This document shows positions 1 through 8,488 of a stretch of 64,000 nucleotides of DNA, piece by piece. Within the stretch, counting starts at the first letter, position 1. The number at the start of each line of letters is the position of its first letter. The notes under the pieces are model-generated. The model was not told where the DNA came from, did no database searches, and saw only the letters and a program-made list of their open reading frames with translations. This DNA is from a virus. The translations under genes were made by a program, and so were the position numbers. The stretch lies in IMG/VR virus record IMGVR_UViG_3300027736_000001, positions 1 to 64,000 of that record, one strand, 5' to 3'.

Positions 1-67
1 ACGTTTTGCTGCCTTGTGGTCAATGCAGGGTACAAAAAAGGAATGGCCGACCCGAAACTTCGCCCAG

Positions 68-2929
68 TTAATCCTGTACGTTACTGTCTCGATCTTCATT
101 CGCGTTTAGCATTACATCCATTTGCAGGAATTCTGAGGCCGAAGCATCAAACTTCAATACCCGCACGGGCGGTGACACGACCTTCATCCCTTTGGACATG
201 CGCTTGTTGACGGCTTCAAGGAAAATTTTCAGGTCGCCCAGTTGCTTGAGCAGGTTCTTATAGTTGGTCTGGTTCTTGACGCAGAAGTCTTTGAACTGTT
301 TGGCCGCAACAAACAGATGTTTTGTGTCTGGCTCGTAGCGTATCAGCAACTCTCCACGGGGCTCCCACAAAGGTAGCGGCACCATACTGCTCCGGGCATC
401 CACCTCGCCATTGACCACCAAAGCGTTGTTGATGTGGCTGTTGATGAACTCGCCAAGCGCAGTGACAGGGGAGGTCTGGGGTGGCTTCACATCGACGCGC
501 ATCTCACCCAACATGCCCTTCAACCACTCGTAGACCCTGGCAATGTCGTAGTTGTGCAGTTCAAGACCCTTGGCAATCAGGCCACCTGCAATGTTACAAG
601 CGGCTACCGCCGACCAGAACCGCTCCCGTGCGGTGAACTGGACTTCTCGGTCGATACGGGCCTGGACCTTCTTGACCAGCGCCTTGGCTTCTTCCAGATT
701 GTTGACCAGCCATGAAATGTAGATTTCCCCGGCGTGGCCGTAGTTGTCGTTCAATTGATGGTCGAACATCTCTTTGCCTCGGGCCACACCGATCACGTCG
801 TTGGGCTCTATCTTGTACTCAAGCAACCGCACTGACTCACCGTCTGGGGTGTTTTTCAACAAACCCAATTTTTCGTAGAAGCTGGCGTTGGATGAGCACA
901 GCGTCATGTTCTTCCATGACGTGTTGTTGATCCGCAGTGCGTTGGTCTGGGACATTTGCCTGTTCTTGCCCCGTCCGTGGCTGATGCCGTATGCCAAGTC
1001 CGAGAAGTCTTTCGGCGACATGTTGGTGATCTCGTCGATCGTGTTGGGTATGTTGTTCATCACCCCCAGTTGCTGCATCTTGGCGTTGAGCGTGTCCTTC
1101 TCGATTGCCATCAACTCTTTGGGCTGGCCATAGACGCTGTTGCACATACGCAGGATGGTGGACTTCCCTGACCCGGCGTGTTCGTAGATCACATTGATGA
1201 TTGCGCCATCCAATCCAGTGAACCCCATCAAGGGTGCGCCAAATGCTGTCAATGCGCCAAACGCATGAGGCTCCATGCCGGGGAGGCCGTACAGATTAAA
1301 GACCTCTTTCCACTTGTCAAGATCGCCCTTGGGGTGAATCTTGCTGGCGAAAAACTCGGTTGTCGATGACGGCGGGCTGTAGAACGTGCCGTCCTTTGTG
1401 ATCTCCCGGTCTCCCATGATGAATTTGCTGTCTCCCTCTACCCATCCAAATTGTGTTCTCATGATGTCTGCTTTCTTTGCGTACTGCAAATTTTTTACTG
1501 ATGTGATGACAAACGTCGCCAAGTTTTCGTATTGTTTGTGATGTGCCATCACGCCTTGTTGAGCAAGCTGTTTGCGCAACTCATCCTTCGATGAAATAGC
1601 GGCGGTGGTGACTGAAAATTCTTTGACTCCATCGTGGGGCAGGTGCAGTCTAAACAACGCAACCTCACCCAACTCCTTGTCCCGCATACGTTTGACCACA
1701 TACAGGTCATGCTCGTACACCAGCTTCGGCTCCGCCTCTTCATCCTCTTGAACTGGGCGCACATAGATGCCGCCGTTCTTGCCCCGAAAGAATGGAAATG
1801 GATACTCTGGAATCGTGTATTTCTGTTCCCCACCGTCCTCTTCTTCGACGGTTACTTCGTTGTCGGCCTCGTCGGCTTCTTCTATTTCTATGCCCAAAAC
1901 AATGGGCGACTTGATCTTGCCTTTGTGGATGCACCCATCACATCCGGTTGGATTACGCTCTTCAAATGTTGTGCAATGATGCGGCCCACCACGCTTTCTG
2001 ATGTTCATCAGTTTCAGGTCAACCTCTGTCGGGTCATAGTCTGGATACTGATCTGACATTTTGTGCGCAGCCCTGTCGCCATCTACACAGAACGCAGTAA
2101 TCGAAAGCGCCGACTGCCACAACGGCTCGTCAAGTTCGGCTTGATTTGCAAAACAGTAATTGAGTTGCGGGCAACCGTTCTCTGCTTTGAGCATGATGGC
2201 TTTGAACCGCTTGACCTTGTTGGCCATCAGTGCTTCCATCATCGGACTGATCGCGCTTGGGATGAAGTCGGGCTTGTCTTCTTCGGGTTCAGGTTCGGGT
2301 GCTCCCAGCAACTCCCGTACTTGCGCCACTGTCATCCTCGGCGAGACTTCGTTCCACATGCTGATTGGCTTGGTCTCCAAACCTTTCTTGTAGTTCAGTG
2401 TTCCGGGCGGGCGCAGGATACGCGATGCCTCAAACACCTTCTCATCAACAATCAGCCCGTGCTCTTTACACAGTTGTTTTAGCCGCTTGGCCAGAGGTTC
2501 CCACTCGGTGCGGGTCAATGTCTCTTCAAGCAACCAGTAGGCGTGAATGCCGTTTCCAGAATTCACCAGTATCGGTCTAGGTAAGCCGACTGTCTTGCAA
2601 AACTTCTTGAACTTGTCCAGCCCTGTCTGCTGGTCGATGTAGCCTTCAATCTTTCCTTTGGAATTGGGCACACCTTTGGTCGGGCCGCAGTCAATGTCCA
2701 GCCATAAGGCGCGGACAAAAGCTACGTTCTCATGCGTTCTGTTGTTCAGTGGGCCAAACTTGGCACACCCAAAATACGCATTGACCTGCTGCTGTTTAAA
2801 TTCCTCGATAAGTTCTTCGGCTTGTTCCCTCGTATCTGCAAAGCGTTGGTCTACATAGTCCCCAATCCCAACCACGCAGTACCGCCCATCCGTAGGCAGC
2901 ACGGTGTCGAGTAGATCGAAGTCGGACAT
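68..2929 (-). CDS. PrimPol-type primase fused to a P-loop helicase (DUF927-like)
   Basis: Probably makes primers and unwinds DNA at the phage fork. The N-terminal region has archaeo-eukaryotic primase features: LWLDIDCG (Asp78 and Asp80), SGNGIHAYW (124-132) and RILRPPGTLN (170-179). A cysteine patch follows (Cys319, Cys330, Cys333), as in primase C-terminal zinc regions. The C-terminal half resembles DUF927 ATPases, with Walker A GSGKST (586-591) and Walker B-like NTIDEI (629-634). It is the last gene of a minus-strand operon, 1 bp after a small HTH gene. The family assignment is from remembered motifs. A primase-helicase role is well supported, but the exact family is less certain. Confidence 0.85.
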   Translation of the reverse strand: MSDFDLLDTVLPTDGRYCVVGIGDYVDQRFADTREQAEELIEEFKQQQVNAYFGCAKFGPLNNRTHENVAFVRALWLDIDCGPTKGVPNSKGKIEGYIDQQTGLDKFKKFCKTVGLPRPILVNSGNGIHAYWLLEETLTRTEWEPLAKRLKQLCKEHGLIVDEKVFEASRILRPPGTLNYKKGLETKPISMWNEVSPRMTVAQVRELLGAPEPEPEEDKPDFIPSAISPMMEALMANKVKRFKAIMLKAENGCPQLNYCFANQAELDEPLWQSALSITAFCVDGDRAAHKMSDQYPDYDPTEVDLKLMNIRKRGGPHHCTTFEERNPTGCDGCIHKGKIKSPIVLGIEIEEADEADNEVTVEEEDGGEQKYTIPEYPFPFFRGKNGGIYVRPVQEDEEAEPKLVYEHDLYVVKRMRDKELGEVALFRLHLPHDGVKEFSVTTAAISSKDELRKQLAQQGVMAHHKQYENLATFVITSVKNLQYAKKADIMRTQFGWVEGDSKFIMGDREITKDGTFYSPPSSTTEFFASKIHPKGDLDKWKEVFNLYGLPGMEPHAFGALTAFGAPLMGFTGLDGAIINVIYEHAGSGKSTILRMCNSVYGQPKELMAIEKDTLNAKMQQLGVMNNIPNTIDEITNMSPKDFSDLAYGISHGRGKNRQMSQTNALRINNTSWKNMTLCSSNASFYEKLGLLKNTPDGESVRLLEYKIEPNDVIGVARGKEMFDHQLNDNYGHAGEIYISWLVNNLEEAKALVKKVQARIDREVQFTARERFWSAVAACNIAGGLIAKGLELHNYDIARVYEWLKGMLGEMRVDVKPPQTSPVTALGEFINSHINNALVVNGEVDARSSMVPLPLWEPRGELLIRYEPDTKHLFVAAKQFKDFCVKNQTNYKNLLKQLGDLKIFLEAVNKRMSKGMKVVSPPVRVLKFDASASEFLQMDVMLNANEDRDSNVQD

Positions 2930-2930
2930 G

Positions 2931-3170
2931 TTATTTGCGCTTCTTGTGTCGTGCTATGAATCGTTCGATCTGTTCGTTGTGGGCGCGGATTGGGACGGTG
3001 ACGCCCCAAAACCAGTTGTAAATCGTGGAGCGACTTACCCCCAGTGTTTCCGCAATGATGCCCACGGGAATCCCGTTCTCGATACACAGACGGCCCAAGG
3101 CTACGCCCAGAGACTCGGCATCGGCTTTTTTGTTGGCCTCCACCAAGTTCTGGCTGTAACCATAGCTCAT
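2931..3170 (-). CDS. Small helix-turn-helix DNA-binding protein
   Basis: A 79-residue protein with a clear helix-turn-helix at about residues 34-55 (IPVGIIAETLGVSRSTIYNW) and a basic C-terminus (RHKKRK). It sits between the SSB-like gene (2 bp gap) and the primase-helicase (1 bp gap), so it is co-transcribed with replication genes. It may be an initiator accessory factor or an early regulator. The target is unknown. Confidence 0.75.
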   Translation of the reverse strand: MSYGYSQNLVEANKKADAESLGVALGRLCIENGIPVGIIAETLGVSRSTIYNWFWGVTVPIRAHNEQIERFIARHKKRK

Positions 3171-3172
3171 GC

Positions 3173-4078
3173 TTATTCCTCGTCAGTCCATGCCGCAACC
3201 ACAGAATCCAAATTTTTCTTGGTAGTGGGTGCAGGGGTTTCAGCTTTCTTTGACTCGCGCTTCTTGGGCTCGTCAACCTCGGGTTCGGCGGCGGCTTGTG
3301 GAGCGGGGGTAGGAGCAGGGGCAGGGGCGGCTAACTTAGGCGCACGACCAGACATGTCTGCCTGATACGGGGTCATCGTCACCATCTTCTGCACCTCGGG
3401 CTTGGCGGCAACCTTGCTGGTCACTTCGTACTGCGCTTTGTCAATGAAACGCACGGGGGTGAACAACACAGATTGGTTGTCGTTGTCTTCGTTGAAGCTC
3501 ATCTGGGTAACCACGTAGTCCAAGCTCTTGCCGTTGTTGGCCAGATATTTGGTGTAGTTCTCAAACGTGTGGGTGTTGTCACCGACACCTTCGCCAAACA
3601 AAGACTTGGAAGCCAAGTTCATTTGGTACACCTCACCTTCGAGCGAAGTGCCAAAGTCCTCAACCAACGCCACAGCAATGCGGCGGGTGTAGCGGCAAGC
3701 CTTGGAGTTACCCATGCCTGAACCTTTGATGTTCTGTTGGCATGAATCACAACGATCAGACTGCTTGTTGACAGACCCCGCATCAGGCGCATTGCCGTCA
3801 TTGGAGAAGCAATCAGGTGCAGTCGGCTCGGCATCGGGGGTCCACTGCTTCACGTAGAAGATGCGGCCCACTTTGGGGGAGGCGCTGACAACGATAACGT
3901 CCATCGTGCCTTTCACTTTGCCCATCTCCTCGCCACCGACAACCTTGCGGAAGATGCCGTTCTTGGGGACGATGCGCTTAGTGCCAGTACGGCCAGCGAG
4001 TTGTTTGGTGAGGTCACTGACTCCAGCAGTTTGCAGGAAGTCGGGGAGGTCTTGGTTCAATAAAGCGATGTTGCTCAT
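3173..4078 (-). CDS. Predicted single-stranded DNA-binding-like protein
   Basis: About 301 residues. I chose the ATG at 4078 (MSNIALLNQ) because AAGGAAA lies just before it; a longer reading to 4129 would run into the upstream gene. The central part has a Cys cluster (Cys-x2-Cys in RCDSCQQN). The C-terminus is a low-complexity Pro/Ala stretch ending in an acidic tail (AAWTDEE), as in many SSBs that recruit partners through an acidic tip. Its place between helicase and primase genes fits. No OB fold can be proven by eye, so the function is inference. Confidence 0.55.
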   Translation of the reverse strand: MSNIALLNQDLPDFLQTAGVSDLTKQLAGRTGTKRIVPKNGIFRKVVGGEEMGKVKGTMDVIVVSASPKVGRIFYVKQWTPDAEPTAPDCFSNDGNAPDAGSVNKQSDRCDSCQQNIKGSGMGNSKACRYTRRIAVALVEDFGTSLEGEVYQMNLASKSLFGEGVGDNTHTFENYTKYLANNGKSLDYVVTQMSFNEDNDNQSVLFTPVRFIDKAQYEVTSKVAAKPEVQKMVTMTPYQADMSGRAPKLAAPAPAPTPAPQAAAEPEVDEPKKRESKKAETPAPTTKKNLDSVVAAWTDEE

Positions 4079-4079
4079 T

Positions 4080-4508
4080 TCAATTTTCCTTTGCGCGTCT
4101 AACAACCACGGTGTATGTGTTTTCGACATTCATCCCTTTCGGGTAAAGGTCTGGATTCTCTCCAAGAAACTCCTTCATGTGTGTTTGATGAATTCGTTTC
4201 TCTAGCAGGCCGAATGCACTGGTCTCCTCTATGAAGGTGTACATTGAATCCCAATCATTCGTCCAGTACCGTGACTTAACCGATCGAATAATTGTGCCGT
4301 GCGGGGTGCGCATACTCTCAACGCCCATGGACTTGCATGTATCAAGCATTTCTGTTTCGATCAAGCCCATTTGCTCTTCAAGTTCTGCGTGTTCTTTTTT
4401 GTATTTCGCCGTGAGGTCATCACGGGCATCTCGTATCCTCAAGTAAACCTTTGTCAAGTTATTGAGGTCTGGTGTAGAGGTGACTACCTCCTGAACTGCT
4501 TCGTCCAT
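4080..4508 (-). CDS. Conserved-looking phage protein next to the SSB-like gene
   Basis: A 142-residue protein with a charged helical N-terminal half (residues 20-55, heptad-like) and a more ordered C-terminus (GTIIRSVKSRYWTNDW and following). It ends 1 bp before the SSB-like gene and starts 28 bp below a good sigma70-type promoter, so it heads the primase operon. It recalls replication-associated proteins found beside phage SSBs, but I do not recognise a named family. Confidence 0.7.
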   Translation of the reverse strand: MDEAVQEVVTSTPDLNNLTKVYLRIRDARDDLTAKYKKEHAELEEQMGLIETEMLDTCKSMGVESMRTPHGTIIRSVKSRYWTNDWDSMYTFIEETSAFGLLEKRIHQTHMKEFLGENPDLYPKGMNVENTYTVVVRRAKEN

Positions 4509-4535
4509 GTGTTCGCTCCTGTTGTTGTGGGGATT

Positions 4536-4563
4536 AGTTTAGCACAAGATTGTACATTGTCAA
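4536..4563 (-). promoter_or_regulatory. Sigma70-type promoter for the SSB-primase operon
   Basis: Read on the minus strand: -35 TTGACA (4558-4563), 16-bp spacer, -10 TAAACT (4536-4541; 4 of 6 match TATAAT). The -35 lies inside the 3' end of the helicase gene. It would drive 4508 down to 68. No palindromic site follows it, unlike the promoters at 19.6, 22.9 and 24.1 kb. Confidence 0.6.
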
Positions 4564-5948
4564 GTCTCTTGTGAAGAAATTTCTTGACGGTACAAATCAA
4601 TCACTTGCTGGTGGTTGGCGATGTTGCCCCGCAGTAGCGAGTACATCCGGGTTTCCACCTGACTGCCAGTGATATGCACGATGGTCATTGGGTTGACCTG
4701 ACCGGGACGGTCAATACGGGCATTGGCTTGCAGGTACGTCTCTACGCTGGTGCAGGGAGCGTACCAAATAATTGTGTCGGCGGCGGTTAGGGTAAGCCCG
4801 TGGGATGCGGCCATTGGTTGAATGACAAGCACCTTTGGGTCAGGCTGGCTCTGGAACCGCTGGACAATATCCGAGCGCCGATTAACCGACACTGCGCCGT
4901 TGATAACGTCACACGTTATGCCGTTCTTGGTTAGATGCTTGGCCAACACTTCGATGGAGTGAGTGAACGGCACAAAGATCAGCACCTTGTTGCTCGACTC
5001 ATCAACGACTTCTTGCACCACATTCAGTCGGTTGGATACATCGAAGTCCACCACCTCGCCGTTGTCGGTGTAGATGGAGCCGCAAGCGATCTGAAGCAGC
5101 TTGTTGATCTTCACAGCCGCATTGACCGCAGAGACTTCTTCCCCCGCCGCTTCGATCAGCATCTCGTCCTTGAGGCGCTTGTAAAAACTCTTTTGCTGTG
5201 CCGTCATCGGGGCTTCGCGCTCGGTAAAAGTCACCGGGGGCAGGTCTAGGCACTGCTTCTTTTCAAAGCGTATGGCTGGCTGTAGGATAGTATGGACAGT
5301 CTGGGACGCATCCGGCTTCGGGAGCCACCGATACATGCTGACCTTGTTCATGACCTTATCGCGGAACTGCCCAAAAAACATTGGCACACCGCTGGGGTTG
5401 ACCAGCTTTGCTAGTCCGTAAGCATCCACAGGAGACTGCGCAGCAGGCGTACCCGTGAGCATCCACAGTCCTTTAATGACTCGTGTCAAATCGCGCAGGT
5501 CTTTCCACCGCACAGTCTGGGCGTTCTTGTAGGCTGATGCCTCGTCCACCACGATGAGATCAAACCCGCCGTCCATGATCTGCTTTTTGATGATGCCAAC
5601 ACCATCAAAGTTAACGACAACGAACTCGGCCCCAGCCTCAACAATCTCTTTGCGCTTCTTGGCTGAGCCATGCGCAACGGCCACTGTACGGTGGATGGCA
5701 AATTTGAACAAGTCGGCTTGCCACGCTGACTTCATGATGGACAGTGGACAAATCACTAACACTCGTTTGACCAAACCCAACTTCATCAAATAATCTACAG
5801 CCCAGATCACGGATGCTGTCTTGCCCGTGCCCTGCTCGTTAAAACAAAACGCTTTACGCTGATTCGCTAAAAACTCTGCTGTGACCTTCTGATGCGCGAA
5901 CGGTGTGAACCCCGGAGGCCGGGGCCACTCATACTCTGATAGATTCAT
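4560..5948 (-). CDS. SNF2/DEAD-box type DNA helicase
   Basis: A superfamily 2 helicase of 462 residues, about the size of phage SNF2-like helicases. Motif I is EQGTGKT (38-44), motif II is VVDEAS (133-138), motif III-like is LTGTPAAQSP. The C-terminal RecA lobe shows motif V/VI features (ANARIDRPGQ). It probably remodels or unwinds DNA during replication or recombination. It overlaps the next upstream gene by 4 bp, so translation is coupled. Confidence 0.9.
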   Translation of the reverse strand: MNLSEYEWPRPPGFTPFAHQKVTAEFLANQRKAFCFNEQGTGKTASVIWAVDYLMKLGLVKRVLVICPLSIMKSAWQADLFKFAIHRTVAVAHGSAKKRKEIVEAGAEFVVVNFDGVGIIKKQIMDGGFDLIVVDEASAYKNAQTVRWKDLRDLTRVIKGLWMLTGTPAAQSPVDAYGLAKLVNPSGVPMFFGQFRDKVMNKVSMYRWLPKPDASQTVHTILQPAIRFEKKQCLDLPPVTFTEREAPMTAQQKSFYKRLKDEMLIEAAGEEVSAVNAAVKINKLLQIACGSIYTDNGEVVDFDVSNRLNVVQEVVDESSNKVLIFVPFTHSIEVLAKHLTKNGITCDVINGAVSVNRRSDIVQRFQSQPDPKVLVIQPMAASHGLTLTAADTIIWYAPCTSVETYLQANARIDRPGQVNPMTIVHITGSQVETRMYSLLRGNIANHQQVIDLYRQEISSQET

Positions 5949-6259
5949 TTTTTCTTACGTTCCTTCGTACTGACTTCTGATACAACTTTGTGATTTGATC
6001 CGCGCTTGAATGATCTATTCGTGCTCGGGGCTTCCAAGCGTACACCATTTTTATTGGAGCCGCCTTTGGACAAGGCGACGCGGTGCGCAACGTCTTTGCC
6101 TTCTCTGATATCTGCACGTCTGTCGCCGTTGGCGTCAGTGTTTTTGTTGTCGATGTTTTCTCTGGCGCGTTGGCGCTCTAGCCTTGACTTGCCCTCACCT
6201 CGGGCAAGCTGTTGCTCGTATTCTTTTTTATAGGGTCGGGGTTTGTTCACGTATGGCAT
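5945..6259 (-). CDS. Small basic protein with a half-HNH-like motif
   Basis: A 104-residue, strongly basic protein. The segment KDVAHRVALSKGGSN followed by N-x10-N resembles the D-H-I-x-P-L-S-x-G-G-x-N-x-x-x-N-L core of HNH nucleases, but the normal cysteine pairs and the second catalytic His are missing. It overlaps the helicase by 4 bp and the upstream gene by 32 bp. It could be a degenerate or minimal HNH-fold DNA-binding protein. No activity is claimed. Confidence 0.7.
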   Translation of the reverse strand: MPYVNKPRPYKKEYEQQLARGEGKSRLERQRARENIDNKNTDANGDRRADIREGKDVAHRVALSKGGSNKNGVRLEAPSTNRSFKRGSNHKVVSEVSTKERKKK

Positions 6260-6539
6260 TTGGGTTTCCTATGCTGTGGGTGTTGAAGTCTTCACGGGTC
6301 AAGCCAAATTCTGCGGGGGTTGCTTCCCATAAAGGGTTGCGCCCCTCCTCTTCCATGACCCTCATCATCTTACCAACCGCGATGCTAATCTCCATCAGCA
6401 TGTTGGCTTTTTGGTCGGCAAACTGCCTTTCCATTGACTCCCGCACAACTTTGTGTACGACTTGGCCCAGTATTTCGGTCACTCGGCGTTTTAGTTCGCC
6501 CTCAAGAATCAAGGCGGTGTCAGTTTCTTCGTTTGTCAT
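6228..6539 (-). CDS. Hypothetical phage protein, acidic and helical
   Basis: A 103-residue protein, mostly predicted helix, with a methionine-rich centre and an acidic character. It overlaps the following small basic gene by 32 bp and lies 2 bp after the Cas4/RecB-like nuclease. I recognise no motif. The operon position suggests a nucleic-acid metabolism accessory. Confidence 0.65.
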   Translation of the reverse strand: MTNEETDTALILEGELKRRVTEILGQVVHKVVRESMERQFADQKANMLMEISIAVGKMMRVMEEEGRNPLWEATPAEFGLTREDFNTHSIGNPNAIREQTPTL

Positions 6540-6541
6540 GT

Positions 6542-7204
6542 CTAACTCCTGTTGTACTCACATTGCTTCACTGAACAGAATTTGCACAGTGGCCCTTGAA
6601 TGGGGTTCCACACCCCGTTTTTCAGTGCCGCCTCTATACGGGCAACATCTTGCGCTGGCTTCTCCACGTACTTGGGCATCATCTCCCGGTAGTGGGTGGC
6701 CTTCACAAACTCTTTACTCACCACGAAGATCAAAGCTGACTTCACCTTGTTGATCTGCGGAAACTTGGCAAAAAGGCCAGCCGCCACAAGATCGAGTTGC
6801 TTGACGTCCGCATACCGCGCACTCTTGCTGGTCTTGTAATCCACTGAGTGCGCCAACTGTTTCTCCTCGTTGATGACTACCAAATCGGCTATGCCATGCC
6901 ACCATACATTCGGTGCGCTGAAATCGCATGACTCCAAGTTCTTCGTTAAGCCCAACTTGACTTCGCATAGCTTCTTTCCTTGGATTACATCCAATGTCTC
7001 TAATACTGGCAACATGTACTTAAATGTGGGTGGGACAGGCTTGCCGTCTCGGATGTATTCCTCTGCCACAGTATGGGCAGTCTTGCCGTACAACGTCGCC
7101 TGTGTGTCGGGTTCAACAATATCCTTGGCTATCTTGGTGTGATAGTACTTTTTGGGGCACTGCTGAAATGTTTTCAGACTGCTGAACGACCAGACGATGC
7201 TCAT
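6542..7204 (-). CDS. PD-(D/E)XK nuclease, Cas4/RecB-like with four-cysteine cluster
   Basis: A 220-residue exonuclease-like protein. RecB-family motifs are present: GKTAH near residue 40, HGIADLV (metal-binding Asp) and VDYKTSK (the D-x-K signature). Four cysteines are placed as in Cas4/AddB iron-sulphur nucleases: Cys16 near the N-terminus, then Cys207, Cys210 and Cys215 at the C-terminus. It probably resects DNA ends during phage recombination. No cas1 or cas2 lies nearby, so a CRISPR role is unlikely. The start is supported by AAGGG upstream. Confidence 0.85.
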   Translation of the reverse strand: MSIVWSFSSLKTFQQCPKKYYHTKIAKDIVEPDTQATLYGKTAHTVAEEYIRDGKPVPPTFKYMLPVLETLDVIQGKKLCEVKLGLTKNLESCDFSAPNVWWHGIADLVVINEEKQLAHSVDYKTSKSARYADVKQLDLVAAGLFAKFPQINKVKSALIFVVSKEFVKATHYREMMPKYVEKPAQDVARIEAALKNGVWNPIQGPLCKFCSVKQCEYNRS

Positions 7205-7206
7205 TT

Positions 7207-7428
7207 TTATCCCTTTTCTTTAATTGCATCCGCTAGATACGTAATTGCATTAGCAATACTATCAAGTGAATACGCCACTCCGTCTATAGAGTGTCTTATT
7301 TCTTCCATGCCCTCATATGATTTTAAGCCGTGGGCTTCTATTGCTCCCATTGGTGTGCTTGCATTGCCGTTACCCAGCATGGAAGCGGCTCTTAAAATTG
7401 CGGCGGCGATTGCTTCTTCGTCTATCAT
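7207..7428 (-). CDS. Hypothetical phage protein
   Basis: A 73-residue protein with alanine-rich helices at both ends. It overlaps the next gene by 4 bp and sits 2 bp above the Cas4-like nuclease. No motif is recognised. Confidence 0.6.
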   Translation of the reverse strand: MIDEEAIAAAILRAASMLGNGNASTPMGAIEAHGLKSYEGMEEIRHSIDGVAYSLDSIANAITYLADAIKEKG

Positions 7429-7646
7429 GCTTGCACCTTGGTTTCTGGCTTAGCTTTGGTTTTCATAAAATCAATATCGGGTTGCTCTTTGCGTAGGTCA
7501 GCGTACTCAAGTTGCACTCGCTGTGCGTGAATGATTTTCCCTGCGGTATTGTTCATCTCGGCGGCGACCTTTACTTCAATCGTGCCGTTTTTCAGCCCTT
7601 CGTAGAGTGCGGACAGTTCTGTTGATAGTTCACTAATATGTTTCAT
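7425..7646 (-). CDS. Hypothetical phage protein
   Basis: A 73-residue, mostly helical protein beginning MKHISELSTEL, with a good Shine-Dalgarno (AAAGGAAA) before the ATG. It shares 4-bp overlaps with both neighbours. Function unknown; small proteins of this look are common in phage replication operons. Confidence 0.65.
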   Translation of the reverse strand: MKHISELSTELSALYEGLKNGTIEVKVAAEMNNTAGKIIHAQRVQLEYADLRKEQPDIDFMKTKAKPETKVQA

Positions 7647-8314
7647 GTTATTTCCTTTATTTGTTTGTTTCTTGCGCGATCTTTCGCACGGATTGTTTCT
7701 ACATTTGCGTAGTAATAAGCTATCTTGGCAGCTTTTAGTTCTTCGGGGGTGTGTTTCACCCTGCGCCCAAACTCATCAAACTTTCTTGGTGTGTAAGTTA
7801 ATCCTTTTCCATGTTTGTCCTTTCTTTTTTTCTCTCTGTTACATATCAAGCATTCATACGAATGCCCATCTTTGGTACCCCTGTTTCTACTAAACCCAAT
7901 TATCGACTTGTATTCTCTGCATGTACTGCATTTCTTCTCAGTGCGGTGCTTGTCTAGCTCTTGTACCACCCGCTTGATCTTTAACCGAATACGTTCAACT
8001 TCAATGATTTCAAGCGGCAGTGCGTCAGTTGGCATTTTAAGTAGTTGTGCTACGTAGCTATCCCTTAACTCAACTCGTTTTTGCCTAGCTTTTGTTTTTT
8101 CTATAGGGGCGCGTTTATCCCTAGCCTTCTGTTGCAGTTCACGTACGCGCTCAGGGTGGGCGGCTCTGTATCGCTCACCCCTTGCTTTTTCTAACGCACG
8201 ACCATGTTCCGTTTTTGCATCGGCGGCTTTCTTTGCGGCTATACGTTCCTTATTAGCCTCTCGATACACTTTACTTCTAGCGGCTTTGAGTGCTTTCTTT
8301 TCCTCGTCCGTCAT
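7643..8314 (-). CDS. Zinc-finger protein, HNH-associated type
   Basis: A 223-residue, very basic protein. The first 85 residues are Lys/Arg/Ala-rich helix with repeated RA-x2-P/N-x-ER motifs. A four-cysteine zinc finger follows at about residues 129-152 (CSTC near the start, CLIC at the end), of the type seen in phage endonuclease-like proteins. The C-terminal tail again has the YYANVETIRAKDR repeat. It probably binds nucleic acid. A nuclease function is possible but I do not see the full HNH residues. Confidence 0.7.
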   Translation of the reverse strand: MTDEEKKALKAARSKVYREANKERIAAKKAADAKTEHGRALEKARGERYRAAHPERVRELQQKARDKRAPIEKTKARQKRVELRDSYVAQLLKMPTDALPLEIIEVERIRLKIKRVVQELDKHRTEKKCSTCREYKSIIGFSRNRGTKDGHSYECLICNREKKRKDKHGKGLTYTPRKFDEFGRRVKHTPEELKAAKIAYYYANVETIRAKDRARNKQIKEIT

Positions 8315-8478
8315 TGGTTTTCTTTCATCTCTTTGATTGCGTTCAACATCAGTTTGACCTCGGCCATCGCTTTGAGCGTGTGCTCAATGGCTTCGTCATA
8401 TCCACGGTCAAGCATCGCATCATGGGCGTCCTTTAGGGCGCGTTCTGCCATCATGCAGGGGTAGGCGTAATCAACCAT
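8311..8478 (-). CDS. Hypothetical phage protein (restarted at 8478)
   Basis: About 55 residues. Longer readings reach 8514 or 8526 and would overlap the polymerase. The ATG at 8478 (MVDYAYPCMM) has AAAGGAG six bases upstream, directly after the polymerase stop at 8489, so this start is preferred. Helical protein, no known motif. It overlaps the zinc-finger gene by 4 bp. Confidence 0.65.
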   Translation of the reverse strand: MVDYAYPCMMAERALKDAHDAMLDRGYDEAIEHTLKAMAEVKLMLNAIKEMKENQ

Positions 8479-8488
8479 CAGTTCTCCT

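Noticed and set aside
1-67. Possible gene or RNA at the left edge
   Set aside because: No start codon, hairpin or conserved pattern that I can support in 67 bp.
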